Source: a bacterium (GTDB lineage Bacteria; Sumerlaeota; Sumerlaeia; SLMS01). Taken from it: DNA of 32,902 nucleotides. The DNA lies in NCBI GenBank assembly GCA_016125005.1, contig WGMQ01000107.1, forward strand, positions 1 to 32,902, given 5' to 3'. Both the position numbers and the translations under genes were made by a program. Positions 13,865-22,169 of the stretch are shown one piece after another; position 1 is the first letter of the stretch, and each line of letters starts with the position of its first letter. The notes under the pieces were generated by a model. That model saw only the letters and a program-made list of their open reading frames with translations. It did no database searches and was not told the origin of the DNA.

Positions 13865-14431
13865 TTATTGTTCATCACCCAGGAGTTCCTCCTCAAGTTT
13901 CAGGAGACCGCGCTGCCGCTCTTTCAGCCGCGTGGCGGGAACGCCGCCGTAGACACCAAAGGGCGAGCAGCTGCTCTTCACGAGACTCAAGGCGCCGATG
14001 GCAACACCGTCCCCGATGTCCAGACCAGGAAGAACTACGCTTCCGGAGCCGATTATGACATGCCGCCCGATCGACACCTCGGCGTGGCGCACGTCTTTAT
14101 AGCGATCAGGAACAGTCGGGTTCGTCATTGTCGCGCCCGAGTAGTCATCGCTGCTGCTATATATCGAAACCCTCGACGAAATATTCGAAAAGTCACCAAT
14201 AGCAATCCCCGATTCTCCGATCAGCGACGAGTACACTGCGATATGGACATTCCTGCCAATCGTTATCCCGCCGCTACCTGCTGAGAGAACGCAAAAATCG
14301 TCGATTCGAGTGCCGTCGCCTATGCTAATTCGCTCCGCCCCGTGAAATGACGCACGGTCGGAAATTCTGACACCAGCCCCAACTCTCCGGAAGCCAAGCT
14401 GAGACAGATCCGTCTGATTTAGCATGCCCAC
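13865..14431 (-). CDS. left-handed beta-helix sugar O/N-acyltransferase
   Basis: About 188 residues from GTG 14431, chosen because AGGAG lies 7 bases upstream; ATG 14425 is an alternative. The sequence has hexapeptide repeats (ISIGDGTRIDDFCVLSAG, ITIGRNVHIAVYSSLIGESG, VSIGRHVIIGSGSVVLPGLD), the hallmark of LbH acyltransferases that use acetyl-CoA or another acyl-CoA. It overlaps or abuts the end of the aminotransferase gene, so its likely substrate is the amino group that enzyme makes, as in VioA/VioB- or FdtB/FdtC-type pairs. It is the last gene of the minus-strand locus. Confidence 0.85.
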   Translation of the reverse strand: MGMLNQTDLSQLGFRRVGAGVRISDRASFHGAERISIGDGTRIDDFCVLSAGSGGITIGRNVHIAVYSSLIGESGIAIGDFSNISSRVSIYSSSDDYSGATMTNPTVPDRYKDVRHAEVSIGRHVIIGSGSVVLPGLDIGDGVAIGALSLVKSSCSPFGVYGGVPATRLKERQRGLLKLEEELLGDEQ

Positions 14432-14433
14432 AG

Positions 14434-15543
14434 CTAATCTCCTGCGACGATCCTGATTATCCGGCCCTGGTCTGCGGACTGCAAGTCCGGATAGATCGGC
14501 AAGCAAATGACCCGAGCCGATATCTCATTGGCAACCGGTAGATTGGCAATATCGGCAGATGGAAAACCCCTATACATAGGAATATTAGAGATCAAAGGGA
14601 AGAAATAACGCCTCGCCATAATTCCGTTTGAACGCAATCTCTCGTAGAGTGCGTCTCTGGATATCTGGTAATCGTCGTTGATCAGAATAGGGAAATAGGA
14701 GTGGTTTCCAGAATAATTATCTGACGGATTGAGTAATCTTATCCCTTTTACTGCCCTGAGTTCCGTACGATATCGTTCTTCGATATCCCTTCTCCTCCGA
14801 ATGGCGGCATCAATGTGCCGAATCTGGACGCATCCCAACGCGGCGTTGAATTCGCTCATCTTACCATTGATGCCTGCGGCAACGACGGTAACTTCGTCTA
14901 CGAATCCGAAGTTGCGTAGATGATCGATGTGCTTCTTCATCTTCTCGCTCTGTGAGACTATGGCGCCGCCCTCGAACGTGTTGAACACTTTTGTCGCATG
15001 GAAAGAGAGAACGCTCAGGTCGCCGTACTGCAGAATGCTACCGCCGGGCCCCGCTACTCCAAACGCATGCGCAGCATCATAGATCACCCGCAAATTGTAG
15101 AAATCGGCGATCTCCTGAATGCGGACGACGTCACAGGGATTTCCATAGCAATGAACCGGAAGAATGGCTGAGGTTTCTTTTGTGACAGCCTTATCTATCC
15201 TGGAAGGATCGATATTCAGCGTTTCGCGATCAATATCAACGAATACAGGATTGAGATTGTTCCAGAGAAGGGAGTGGGCCGTCGCCACGAACGAGTACGG
15301 CGTGGTGATAACGTCCCCTGTTACTCGCATCGCCTGGAGAGAGGTCAGCAGGGCAATGGTGGCGTTGTTGAACAATGAAATATACTTGACATTCAAGTAC
15401 TCGGCGAGAGCTTGCTCGAGCCGCTGGTGAAAGGGACCTCCATTTGTCAGGACTCTCCCTTCCCAGATTTCTCTCAGATGTGGAAGAAGCTCCTCCAGGG
15501 GCGGGAGATATGGCCGGGTGACATACACGGGTCGATCATTCAT
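14434..15543 (-). CDS. PLP-dependent nucleotide-sugar aminotransferase (DegT/DnrJ/EryC1)
   Basis: 369 residues from ATG 15543 behind GGAG; an upstream TTG is less likely. PLP enzyme features: YDAAHAFG with the PLP-contacting Asp at about 156 and the Schiff-base Lys in FHATKVFN at about 185. The opening (YVTRPYLPPLEELLPHL, then LTNGGPFHQRLE) is very like VioA-type enzymes that aminate dTDP-4-keto-6-deoxyglucose at C4. With the adjoining acyltransferase it would give an N-acylated amino-dideoxy sugar from the rml branch-point intermediate. The exact position aminated is inferred. An IS remnant separates it from rmlA. Confidence 0.9.
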   Translation of the reverse strand: MNDRPVYVTRPYLPPLEELLPHLREIWEGRVLTNGGPFHQRLEQALAEYLNVKYISLFNNATIALLTSLQAMRVTGDVITTPYSFVATAHSLLWNNLNPVFVDIDRETLNIDPSRIDKAVTKETSAILPVHCYGNPCDVVRIQEIADFYNLRVIYDAAHAFGVAGPGGSILQYGDLSVLSFHATKVFNTFEGGAIVSQSEKMKKHIDHLRNFGFVDEVTVVAAGINGKMSEFNAALGCVQIRHIDAAIRRRRDIEERYRTELRAVKGIRLLNPSDNYSGNHSYFPILINDDYQISRDALYERLRSNGIMARRYFFPLISNIPMYRGFPSADIANLPVANEISARVICLPIYPDLQSADQGRIIRIVAGD

Positions 15544-15683
15544 CTTACGCAACTCCGTCGGTCAAGATTTGTCGGCCATTGGGTCATGAAGCCTCACGAC
15601 GATATCGCAGGTATCGACCGCGCCCGCACGACGCAAGATGGTAATCACTGGTACGGCTGATGAAAGCCCTGGCATCGTGAACA

Positions 15684-16062
15684 TCACGGAGTGCTCGCTC
15701 TCCAGATTGTACAGAAACGGTATTCGCCTGACATTGCCCCGTTTTGAGCAGGCGCCAGGCTGCGCGGGTTTCCGGGTTCATCGAAGCCTGTTTTGGGCTG
15801 AATGTCCGCGGTTCTCCTTTCGCTTTTGCGGTGGCTCTGATGGTCTGGCGGGCAGCGCGTCGGTGAAGGCCCTGAGTGGGATCGCCCGTTCATGCCGCGG
15901 CCCTGATGTGGACATTTGGTTCTGTATGCGACGAGCCAGGCGTCGAGGGCCTTCTGCTTCTCGTCGTTGGTCTCGAATCAGGTCTTTCGGCGTTCCACGG
16001 GGAAGATTTCGTCGAGCAAGGTGCGGCGGAAGCGCTCGATGATGCCGCGTCGGCACGAATTG
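15684..16062 (-). pseudogene. IS481-type transposase C-terminal remnant
   Basis: On the minus strand: GIIERFRRTLLDEIFPVERR, a TGA, then FETNDEKQKALDAWLVAYRT and KCPHQGRGMNGRSH, the typical end of an rve-domain (IS481/IS3-like) transposase including the region of the third acidic residue. An in-frame TGA after ERRKT and the lack of the N-terminal part show it is dead. It fills the gap between rmlA and the downstream aminotransferase, so the two ends of the locus may have been brought together by IS activity. Confidence 0.7.
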
Positions 16063-16105
16063 TTCACTGTTTGTTCATTTGCGTGCTGAGGGCGGGACTG
16101 CGCGA

Positions 16106-16975
16106 TCACGGAAGTTTGCCGAGATATGAACCATAGTCATTTTTCCTGAAAACCTCGGCCCGTGCCGCGAGTTGATCGCGGTCAATCCAACCAGCCCGGA
16201 AGGCGATCTCGTCCGGGGAGCCGACCTGCAGTCCCTGCCGCTCTGTCAGGGTGCGTACGAAGTTCCCGGCATCGAGCAGGCTGCCATGTGTGCCGGTGTC
16301 GAGCCAGGCAAAGCCACGGCCCATCTTTTCGACGCGAAGGGTGCCCTCGGCGCGATAGAGTTCGAGCAGCTCGGTGATCTCGAGTTCATTGCGCATGGAA
16401 GGTTTGATGGTTGCGGCAAGTTCCGGGGCGCGACCATCCAGGAAGTAGAGTCCGGTCACGGCGTAATTTGACGGTGGGACGACGGGCTTTTCGACAATCG
16501 CGCGCACGGCGCCCGTTTCGTCGAAATCAACGACGCCATAGCGCTCGGGATCGTTGACGTGGTAACCGAACACCGTGCCGCCCGTCAGTCGGGCCGTTGC
16601 CGCCGCAAGAATATCGGGCAGGCCATGCCCGAAAAAGATGTTGTCGCCCAGCACCATAGCGGAGGGCGCACCCGCCAGGAAGCTTTCCGCAAGCAAATAG
16701 GCCTGCGCCAGCCCATCCGGTGAAGACTGGACGATCCAAGTCAATGAAATGCCCCATTGTCCACCGTCCCCCATCATGCGCTGGAACTGCGTCTGATCTT
16801 CCGGCGTGGTGATGATGGCGATCTCCCGGATGCCTGCCAGCATCAAGACCGAGAGGGGATAATAGATCATCGGCTTGTCGTAGATCGGCAGCAGCTGTTT
16901 CGACACGCCCATGGTGATGGGGTAAAGCCGCGTGCCAGAGCCGCCCGCCAGAATTATGCCTTTGCGTTGTGTCAT
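16106..16975 (-). CDS. rmlA: glucose-1-phosphate thymidylyltransferase
   Basis: 289 residues from ATG 16975 behind AGGGG; the frame is open 27 bases upstream. First step of dTDP-L-rhamnose synthesis: dTTP + glucose-1-P to dTDP-glucose. Motifs: GGSGTRLYPIT at residues 11-21 with Lys26 (SKQLLPIYDKPMIYYPLS), VLGDNIFFGHG with the metal Asp, VEKP, and GFAWLDTGTH. Length is typical. The ATGA at its start originally overlapped the stop of rmlD; an IS5-family insertion now lies 32 bp upstream, so it has lost translational coupling and may depend on read-through or an IS promoter. Confidence 0.96.
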   Translation of the reverse strand: MTQRKGIILAGGSGTRLYPITMGVSKQLLPIYDKPMIYYPLSVLMLAGIREIAIITTPEDQTQFQRMMGDGGQWGISLTWIVQSSPDGLAQAYLLAESFLAGAPSAMVLGDNIFFGHGLPDILAAATARLTGGTVFGYHVNDPERYGVVDFDETGAVRAIVEKPVVPPSNYAVTGLYFLDGRAPELAATIKPSMRNELEITELLELYRAEGTLRVEKMGRGFAWLDTGTHGSLLDAGNFVRTLTERQGLQVGSPDEIAFRAGWIDRDQLAARAEVFRKNDYGSYLGKLP

Positions 16976-17010
16976 GTGGAAACCCCTAACTCTGCCAAAC
17001 ATTCCCTTAG
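16972..17010 (-). pseudogene. rmlD: displaced last codons of rmlD
   Basis: Thirteen codons (LRECLAELGVST and stop) match the usual RmlD C-terminus. They are cut off from the rest of rmlD by the IS at 17011-18539. The stop TGA overlaps the ATG of rmlA, showing the ancestral coupled order rmlD-rmlA. Confidence 0.85.
17007..17010. repeat. IS target-site duplication, left copy (TTAG)
   Basis: TTAG directly flanks the left end of the IS and matches the copy at 18540-18543. It fits the YTAR target preference of part of the IS5 family. Confidence 0.8.
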
Positions 17011-17026
17011 CAGGCCGTTGAAGAAG

Positions 17027-17371
17027 TCAGTTTCGTTCGCAGACGAAGCCTGAATCGTCGCCGTTGTGTATGTAGAAGTGCCCGACGAGGCGGCCGGCGG
17101 CGCCGATGACTGCCCATCCGCGACCGCAGGCGGGGTCAGTATCGTCGTGTCCTTCGCACGAGAACTCCGCGCAGGCCGATCCGTCGCGGGCGCCGTAGCG
17201 GACATCCAGGAAGCCCTTGACCGCGCCGAAGGCGATTTCGCCATCGGCCGCGCCCTCGAACATCAGATGCGCTTCCTCGACGAGGTCGAGGAACTCATTG
17301 TCCCAGGTGCCCATCCCGGCGATGCGCCAGCGGCCGGCGAAGGCCTTGGCGAAGGCGGTGACCTTCGCCAT
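17027..17371 (-). CDS. small conserved protein carried inside the IS
   Basis: 114 residues. Its ATG (17371) shares a base with the transposase stop (TGATG), so the genes are translationally coupled; its stop is 16 bp from the IS end. Sequence such as FAGRWRIAGMGTWDNEFLDL and RLVGHFYIHNGDDSGFVCER resembles a widespread family of small hypothetical proteins usually found outside IS elements. Function unknown. Being between the terminal repeats it moves with the element, so it is best called a passenger gene. Confidence 0.75.
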   Translation of the reverse strand: MAKVTAFAKAFAGRWRIAGMGTWDNEFLDLVEEAHLMFEGAADGEIAFGAVKGFLDVRYGARDGSACAEFSCEGHDDTDPACGRGWAVIGAAGRLVGHFYIHNGDDSGFVCERN

Positions 17372-18462
17372 CAGCCGGTCTCCGCCATGAGCTTGGGCAG
17401 CCGCACCAGATTGTAGGCGGCGGCCGCGAAGGTGAAGGCCCATCCGACACTGTCGCGACCGCGGAACTTTGTCTTGTCCTGCCCGGCCACCGTCTTGATC
17501 CAGCCGAACGCCTCCTCGATGCGCTTGCGGATACGCTGGCTGGCGACATAGCCGCCGTGCCGGGTCGTGCGGCCGTCGATCGCCGATCGTCGGCCGCTGG
17601 TATTCTGCGCCACGTGCGGCGTCACCTTCATCGAGCGCAACTCGTTGACGAAGTCCTCTGTGTCATAAGCCTTGTCGGCGCCGAGCGTGATCCGCCGCGG
17701 CCGGTCGGCCAGGGGCTCGATCATGTACAGCGCCGCCACCCGCTCGGCATGACCGTCGGCCAAGGTCAGGCAGGCGTCGACCAGAAGCCCATGGCGGTTC
17801 TCCATCAGCCCATGCCCCATGAAGCACAGCTTCGCCTCCTTGCCTTTGCCCTTCTTGTAGAGCCTCGCGTCGGGGTCGGTCGTCGAGGCATGCGTGTCGT
17901 TTGTCCGTTTCTGGCCATGGAAATCGGCTTCGGCGTTGCGCCCGCCGCCCCCGGCTGGCGGCTCGGCCGGACCATCTTTCGGCCTGACTCTCTTCATCGA
18001 CGCCCAAGCCTCGACCAGCGTGCCATCCACCGAGAAGTGATCGCTCGACAGGAGCCGCCTGACCTTGGGCTGGGCCAGGACAACTGCCAGAAACTTCGCG
18101 GCGATGTCGCCTTCCAGCAGCCGATCGCGGTTCTTGGAGAATGTCGAGTGGTCCCAGGCCGCGTCGTCGACCCCGATGCCGACGAACCAGCGGAACAGAA
18201 GATCGTATTCCAGCCGCTCCATCAGGAGCCGCTCCGAGCGGATCGAATAGAACGCCTGAAGCAGCATCGCCCGCAGCAGTTTCTCGGGCGGGATCGACGG
18301 CCGCCCGAGCGGCGAATAGAGCGCCGCGAAGTCCCCCTTCAACGCGTCGAGCGCCTCGTTCACGATCGCCCGGATCGCCCGCAGCGGATGATCGCACCGA
18401 ACCCGAGCCTCCAGATCCACATAGCTGAACAGTTCGCCAGTTCGATCGTCGTCACCGCGCAT
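17371..18462 (-). CDS. IS5-family DDE transposase
   Basis: 363 residues from ATG 18462 (GGGAG 8 bases upstream); a TTG at 18477 is in frame. N-terminal part GELFSYVDLEARV and HPLRAIRAIVNEAL, then the DDE catalytic core: first Asp in FSVDGTLVEAW, second in GADKAYDTEDF, and Glu in RIRKRIEEAFGWIKT. No stop or frameshift is seen, so it may be active. It ends in TGATG, coupled to the passenger gene. Confidence 0.93.
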   Translation of the reverse strand: MRGDDDRTGELFSYVDLEARVRCDHPLRAIRAIVNEALDALKGDFAALYSPLGRPSIPPEKLLRAMLLQAFYSIRSERLLMERLEYDLLFRWFVGIGVDDAAWDHSTFSKNRDRLLEGDIAAKFLAVVLAQPKVRRLLSSDHFSVDGTLVEAWASMKRVRPKDGPAEPPAGGGGRNAEADFHGQKRTNDTHASTTDPDARLYKKGKGKEAKLCFMGHGLMENRHGLLVDACLTLADGHAERVAALYMIEPLADRPRRITLGADKAYDTEDFVNELRSMKVTPHVAQNTSGRRSAIDGRTTRHGGYVASQRIRKRIEEAFGWIKTVAGQDKTKFRGRDSVGWAFTFAAAAYNLVRLPKLMAETG

Positions 18463-18528
18463 GCACCCGTCTCCCAATCCCTTCGAAGACAGTGAATCAT
18501 GCTCCAGGCGCGGCGGCGAGCGCGATTT

Positions 18529-19359
18529 TCAACACCCTGTTAGGCCTGCGCACCAGTCTGGGCGGTGCAGGCCGAATATGGCGGTGGTCGTGCGGCAATC
18601 GAGGCGGCTGTTCAGCGGGCGGGCGGCAGGTGTGGGATAGGCGCTGGTTGGAATGCCCTTCACGCGGGTCGGCCGGCCCGCGGCTGTAAATATTGCGCGG
18701 GCAAAGGTGCACCAGCTGGTATCGGGCACGCCGCTAAAATGGTAGGTGCCGGTCTTGTCTGGCGCGTCTTGCAGCTGCTTCGCGATGGTCAGGCATGCCG
18801 CTGCAATGGCACGCGCTGGCGTCGGGCCACCGATTTGGTCATCGACCACGCTGATCTCGTTGCGGGTGTCTGACAGGCGCAGCATGGTTTTGACAAAGTT
18901 GCTGCCATGGGCGGAAAAGACCCAAGAGGTGCGCAAAATGGCATGCGTGGCGCCGCTGGCGCGAATGCCCTCTTCGCCCGCCCATTTGCTGCGGCCATAG
19001 GCATTGGCCGGGGCTGCGGCATCATCTGGCGCCCAAGGGGTCTGGCCGCTGCCGGCAAAAACATAATCGGTGGAGATATGCACCAAGGGAATGTTCAGTG
19101 CAGCGCAGGCAGCGGCCATTTCCGCTGGCGCCGCGCCATTGACGGCGGTGGCCAGCGCCTCGTCGCACTCGGCGCGATCCACCGCTGTAAAGGCTGCTGC
19201 GTTAATCACCGCGCGGGGGCGGTGGGCGTAGATGGCCGCCGCGCAGGCGCCGGGCTGCGCCAGATCGACCGCATCGCGCCCAAGCGCCTGCACCAGCGCC
19301 AAATGCTGTAACTCGCGCGCCACCTGGCCCGTGCGGCCAAAGACCAACAGATCGCTCAA
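18529..19359 (-). CDS. rmlD: dTDP-4-dehydrorhamnose reductase, C-terminus altered by IS insertion
   Basis: 276 residues from TTG 19359, which overlaps the rmlB stop (TTGA). Last step to dTDP-L-rhamnose, NAD(P)H-dependent. Motifs: [13 protein letters not shown] at the N-terminus, [27 protein letters not shown], and catalytic YGRSKWAGE. The IS inserted in the codon after CAGL replaces the last 11 residues (RECLAELGVST) with TGC. The catalytic parts are intact, so it may still work, but stability could suffer. Its original end lies at 16972-17010. Confidence 0.9.
   Translation of the reverse strand: MSDLLVFGRTGQVARELQHLALVQALGRDAVDLAQPGACAAAIYAHRPRAVINAAAFTAVDRAECDEALATAVNGAAPAEMAAACAALNIPLVHISTDYVFAGSGQTPWAPDDAAAPANAYGRSKWAGEEGIRASGATHAILRTSWVFSAHGSNFVKTMLRLSDTRNEISVVDDQIGGPTPARAIAAACLTIAKQLQDAPDKTGTYHFSGVPDTSWCTFARAIFTAAGRPTRVKGIPTSAYPTPAARPLNSRLDCRTTTAIFGLHRPDWCAGLTGC
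18540..18543. repeat. IS target-site duplication, right copy (TTAG)
   Basis: Matches 17007-17010 and lies inside the rmlD coding sequence (codons CTA ACA on the minus strand). Confidence 0.8.
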
Positions 19360-20408
19360 GGCGCGCCTGTGCCCAGCCGCTGGCTCACGCCGTGGCGGGC
19401 CAACAGCGGGCGCCACCATGCCTCGTTACCCAGATACCAGCGCACTGTGCGTTTCAGCCCCTCTTCCACCGTCACGCTAGGGTGCCAGCCCAATTCGGTG
19501 CGAATGCGTGTGGGATCGATCGCATAGCGGGCGTCATGGCCGGGCCGATCGGAAACAAAGGTGATCAAATCGGCATAGGCGCCGCTGCTCCGCGGGCGCT
19601 CCTCATCTAGAATGGCGCAGATCGTGCGCACCAGCTGCAGGTTTGTTCGCTCGTTCTCGCCGCCGATGTTATAGCTGCGACCCAGCGCGCCCTTGGTGGC
19701 CACCAAAAGCAGCGCATCGGCGTGATCTTCGACATACAGCCAATCACGGATATTGCTGCCATCGCCGTAAATCGGCAGCGGTCGCCCGGCCAGCGCGTTT
19801 AGTATTACCACCGGGATCAGCTTTTCTGGAAAGTGGTAGGGCCCGTAATTATTGGAACAATTGCTCCGCACCACGGGCAGGCCGTAGGTTTCCAACCAGG
19901 CGCGCACCAGATGGTCCGACGCGGCTTTCGAGGCCGAATAGGGGCTGCGCGGGTCATAGGCCGTGGTCTCGGAAAACTTCACGGCCGGGTCCGCGGGAAG
20001 CGAGCCGAACACCTCGTCTGTCGAGACATGGTGAAAGCGAAACCCGTCCGGCCGCCCCGCCGCCTGCCAATATCTGCGCGCCGCTTCCAGCATATTAAAC
20101 GTGCCGGTGATATTGGTGTCGATAAAATCGGCAGGCCCGTCGATGGAGCGATCGACATGGGATTCCGCCGCCAGATGCAGTACGATATCGGGCCGATGCG
20201 TGGCAAATGCCGCATCCAGGGCCGCGCGGTCGCGGATATCAGCCTGCACAAAGGCGTAAAACGGGCTATCCGCCACCGGCGCCACATTGGCCAGATTGGC
20301 GGCATAGGTCAGCGCATCAAGGTTCACCACCTGATGCCCGCGCTCTACCGCCAGCCGCACCACGGCCGAGCCGATAAACCCCGCCCCGCCTGTGACCAGT
20401 AGCTTCAT
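19356..20408 (-). CDS. rmlB: dTDP-glucose 4,6-dehydratase
   Basis: 350 residues, ATG 20408. Extended SDR that converts dTDP-glucose to dTDP-4-keto-6-deoxyglucose, the branch point for rhamnose and for the amino sugars expected from the two aminotransferases here. Motifs: [23 protein letters not shown], the Thr-Asp-Glu triad in [19 protein letters not shown], and [14 protein letters not shown]. It starts 3 bp after the rmlC stop and overlaps rmlD. The N-terminal part and length are typical. Confidence 0.97.
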   Translation of the reverse strand: MKLLVTGGAGFIGSAVVRLAVERGHQVVNLDALTYAANLANVAPVADSPFYAFVQADIRDRAALDAAFATHRPDIVLHLAAESHVDRSIDGPADFIDTNITGTFNMLEAARRYWQAAGRPDGFRFHHVSTDEVFGSLPADPAVKFSETTAYDPRSPYSASKAASDHLVRAWLETYGLPVVRSNCSNNYGPYHFPEKLIPVVILNALAGRPLPIYGDGSNIRDWLYVEDHADALLLVATKGALGRSYNIGGENERTNLQLVRTICAILDEERPRSSGAYADLITFVSDRPGHDARYAIDPTRIRTELGWHPSVTVEEGLKRTVRWYLGNEAWWRPLLARHGVSQRLGTGAP

Positions 20409-20411
20409 CTC

Positions 20412-20972
20412 TTATCCCTCAAAGGTGAATGGGCTGTTAAAGCCTGCCAGCAGCGGGGCGCCCGCGTCTTTCTCGCTCAGCACCGGCGCGCAGGTCAGGG
20501 GCCATGCGATGCCAATATCTGGGTCATCCCAGCGCAGCGCGCCTTCGGTTTCCGGCGCATAATAATCGCTACATTTATAGATAATCTCGGTGTCCGGCTC
20601 GAGTGTGGCAAAGCCATGGGCAAACCCCACCGGGATATAAAGCTGCGCGCCGTTTTCGGCGCTTAGGGTAAACCCCGCCCAGCGCCCATAGGTTGGGCTG
20701 CCCCGCCGAATATCGACCGCCACATCAAAAATGGCGCCCCGCCCACAGCGCACCAGCTTGGCCTGCGCGTGCGGAGGCGCCTGAAAATGCAGGCCCCGCA
20801 CGGTGCCCTGAGCCGCAGATAGCGAGTGGTTGTCTTGCACGAACGTGGCATCAACCCCCAGGCCCACATAGGCCCGCTGGCTGTAGGTTTCTGCGAAAAA
20901 GCCACGGTGGTCGCCATGGCGTTTCGGTTCGATAACCAACAAACCGTTCAAGCGGGTTTCGTGAATCTTCAT
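20412..20972 (-). CDS. rmlC: dTDP-4-dehydrorhamnose 3,5-epimerase
   Basis: 186 residues, ATG 20972. Cupin-fold epimerase acting between RmlB and RmlD. Motifs: FFAETYSQRAY, DNHSLSAAQGTVRGLHFQ with the catalytic His, FDVAVDIRRGSPTYGRW with its Asp partner, and YIPVGFAHGFATLE. It is the first gene of the rmlC-B-D-A run, 36 bp after the EpsG-like gene. Confidence 0.97.
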   Translation of the reverse strand: MKIHETRLNGLLVIEPKRHGDHRGFFAETYSQRAYVGLGVDATFVQDNHSLSAAQGTVRGLHFQAPPHAQAKLVRCGRGAIFDVAVDIRRGSPTYGRWAGFTLSAENGAQLYIPVGFAHGFATLEPDTEIIYKCSDYYAPETEGALRWDDPDIGIAWPLTCAPVLSEKDAGAPLLAGFNSPFTFEG

Positions 20973-21008
20973 CTACGGCAATTCCTTTCCTTGGTGTCGA
21001 GCCGAATA

Positions 21009-22079
21009 TCAGAACCCGACCGGATCACCGCCAGGAAATCCTAAAATCCACGTCTGGTAGGGGATGTAGCATTGCTGGAAGTGCCCAGAAAGTTGCGACC
21101 AGACCGCAAACACAAGGAGCAGGCCAAGATAGGGAAGCGCAGAATGCAGCCCAGCATTCTTGCGGAAAGATAGATAGGGAATGCGGGCAAAGATCATGGC
21201 TTGGACCGGAATGAAATAGTATCCGAACCTGTCTCCGATCACGGTCGAGACAGGCACGAGAAGGAACGTCAGCGCCATCCCGATCGCACCTGCGCTGGCC
21301 AGACTGTAATCCCCCGGCCATGCAAGCAGCCATTTCCTGCGCAGAAACAGGAAGAAATAGAGCGCGGACAGACCCAGGATCCCCACCCGGAAAGCGGCGC
21401 CGGCGGCGTCGATGCCTGTGTCGATGTAGCGGCTGCTGACCACCTCGGCCGCTTCGCTGGAAGCAAGAAAGAAGGCACCGGGAAGGGCCAGAATTGCTGC
21501 CAGGATCAATCTTCCACGCGTGTAGCGGCCTATTGCGACAGGCAATAGCAGCATGAAGATGAGTGCGCTGGCATGAAACCCGGCGGCCAGCACAACCCAA
21601 AGCGCAAAACGTAGCGGGCGTCGGTCGATGAATGCCGTCAACGCGATACAGAGAAGCCCGATAGCCACCCCTTGGCGAATGCCAGACATGGGCATGTTAA
21701 TGATCAGGATCGGGAAGAGCAGTACGAGAAAACCGAGGGGGTCAGGCTGCCGACGCGCAAGCACATGAATTCCAGAAAAGAACACCGCACTCGACATGAT
21801 GTTGGTTACTGGGTAGGGCAAGCCAGCATCATTGATCCAGGCCAGAATGGCCCACCATATCGGTTCTCGAATGCTTGTCAGGGTCGACCAATCAAGATCG
21901 GCACTACTGACGTACTGAACATAGTATCCACCCCAGTCGCAACCTACCTGATAACGAAAGGCTGCGAACAGGAATAAGCCGAACAAAACAGGATAGTAGA
22001 TCTGAACACGGGCTATACCGAGCCCAGCTAACGCGTATCGCAACAGGAAAAGAAAGCTGGTCAGGCCGAGGTAAAGCAT
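21009..22079 (-). CDS. EpsG/Wzy-like polysaccharide polymerase
   Basis: 356 residues, with about 9-10 hydrophobic segments, including an N-terminal one, and the EpsG-family opening FAAFRYQVGCDWGGYYVQY, followed by MSGIRQGVAIGLLCIALTAF and GFHASALIFMLLLP. EpsG family proteins act as Wzy-type polymerases of lipid-linked repeat units in the inner membrane. Its position among glycosyltransferases and a Wzx flippase fits that role. Confidence 0.8.
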   Translation of the reverse strand: MLYLGLTSFLFLLRYALAGLGIARVQIYYPVLFGLFLFAAFRYQVGCDWGGYYVQYVSSADLDWSTLTSIREPIWWAILAWINDAGLPYPVTNIMSSAVFFSGIHVLARRQPDPLGFLVLLFPILIINMPMSGIRQGVAIGLLCIALTAFIDRRPLRFALWVVLAAGFHASALIFMLLLPVAIGRYTRGRLILAAILALPGAFFLASSEAAEVVSSRYIDTGIDAAGAAFRVGILGLSALYFFLFLRRKWLLAWPGDYSLASAGAIGMALTFLLVPVSTVIGDRFGYYFIPVQAMIFARIPYLSFRKNAGLHSALPYLGLLLVFAVWSQLSGHFQQCYIPYQTWILGFPGGDPVGF

Positions 22080-22169
22080 CAGACCAGCTGCCTGTCATTT
22101 GCTAAGTGGCGCGAAAGATTGAAAACCATTGACAGTCCAACCCGAGTAAATCGCCAATCAGTTTCGGGA

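Larger units (their letters stand above)
17011..18539 (-). mobile_element. complete IS5-family insertion sequence with a passenger gene
   Basis: 1529 bp. Ends: CAGGCCGTTGAAGAA at the left and CAGGGTGTTGAAAAT (reverse complement of the right end), imperfect terminal inverted repeats, flanked by TTAG on both sides. It contains the transposase gene (17371-18462) and a coupled small gene (17027-17371), both on the minus strand. Removing the IS and one TTAG restores an intact rmlD reading frame whose stop overlaps the rmlA start, which confirms the boundaries. The intact transposase, flanking repeats and clean target site suggest a recent insertion. Confidence 0.9.
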
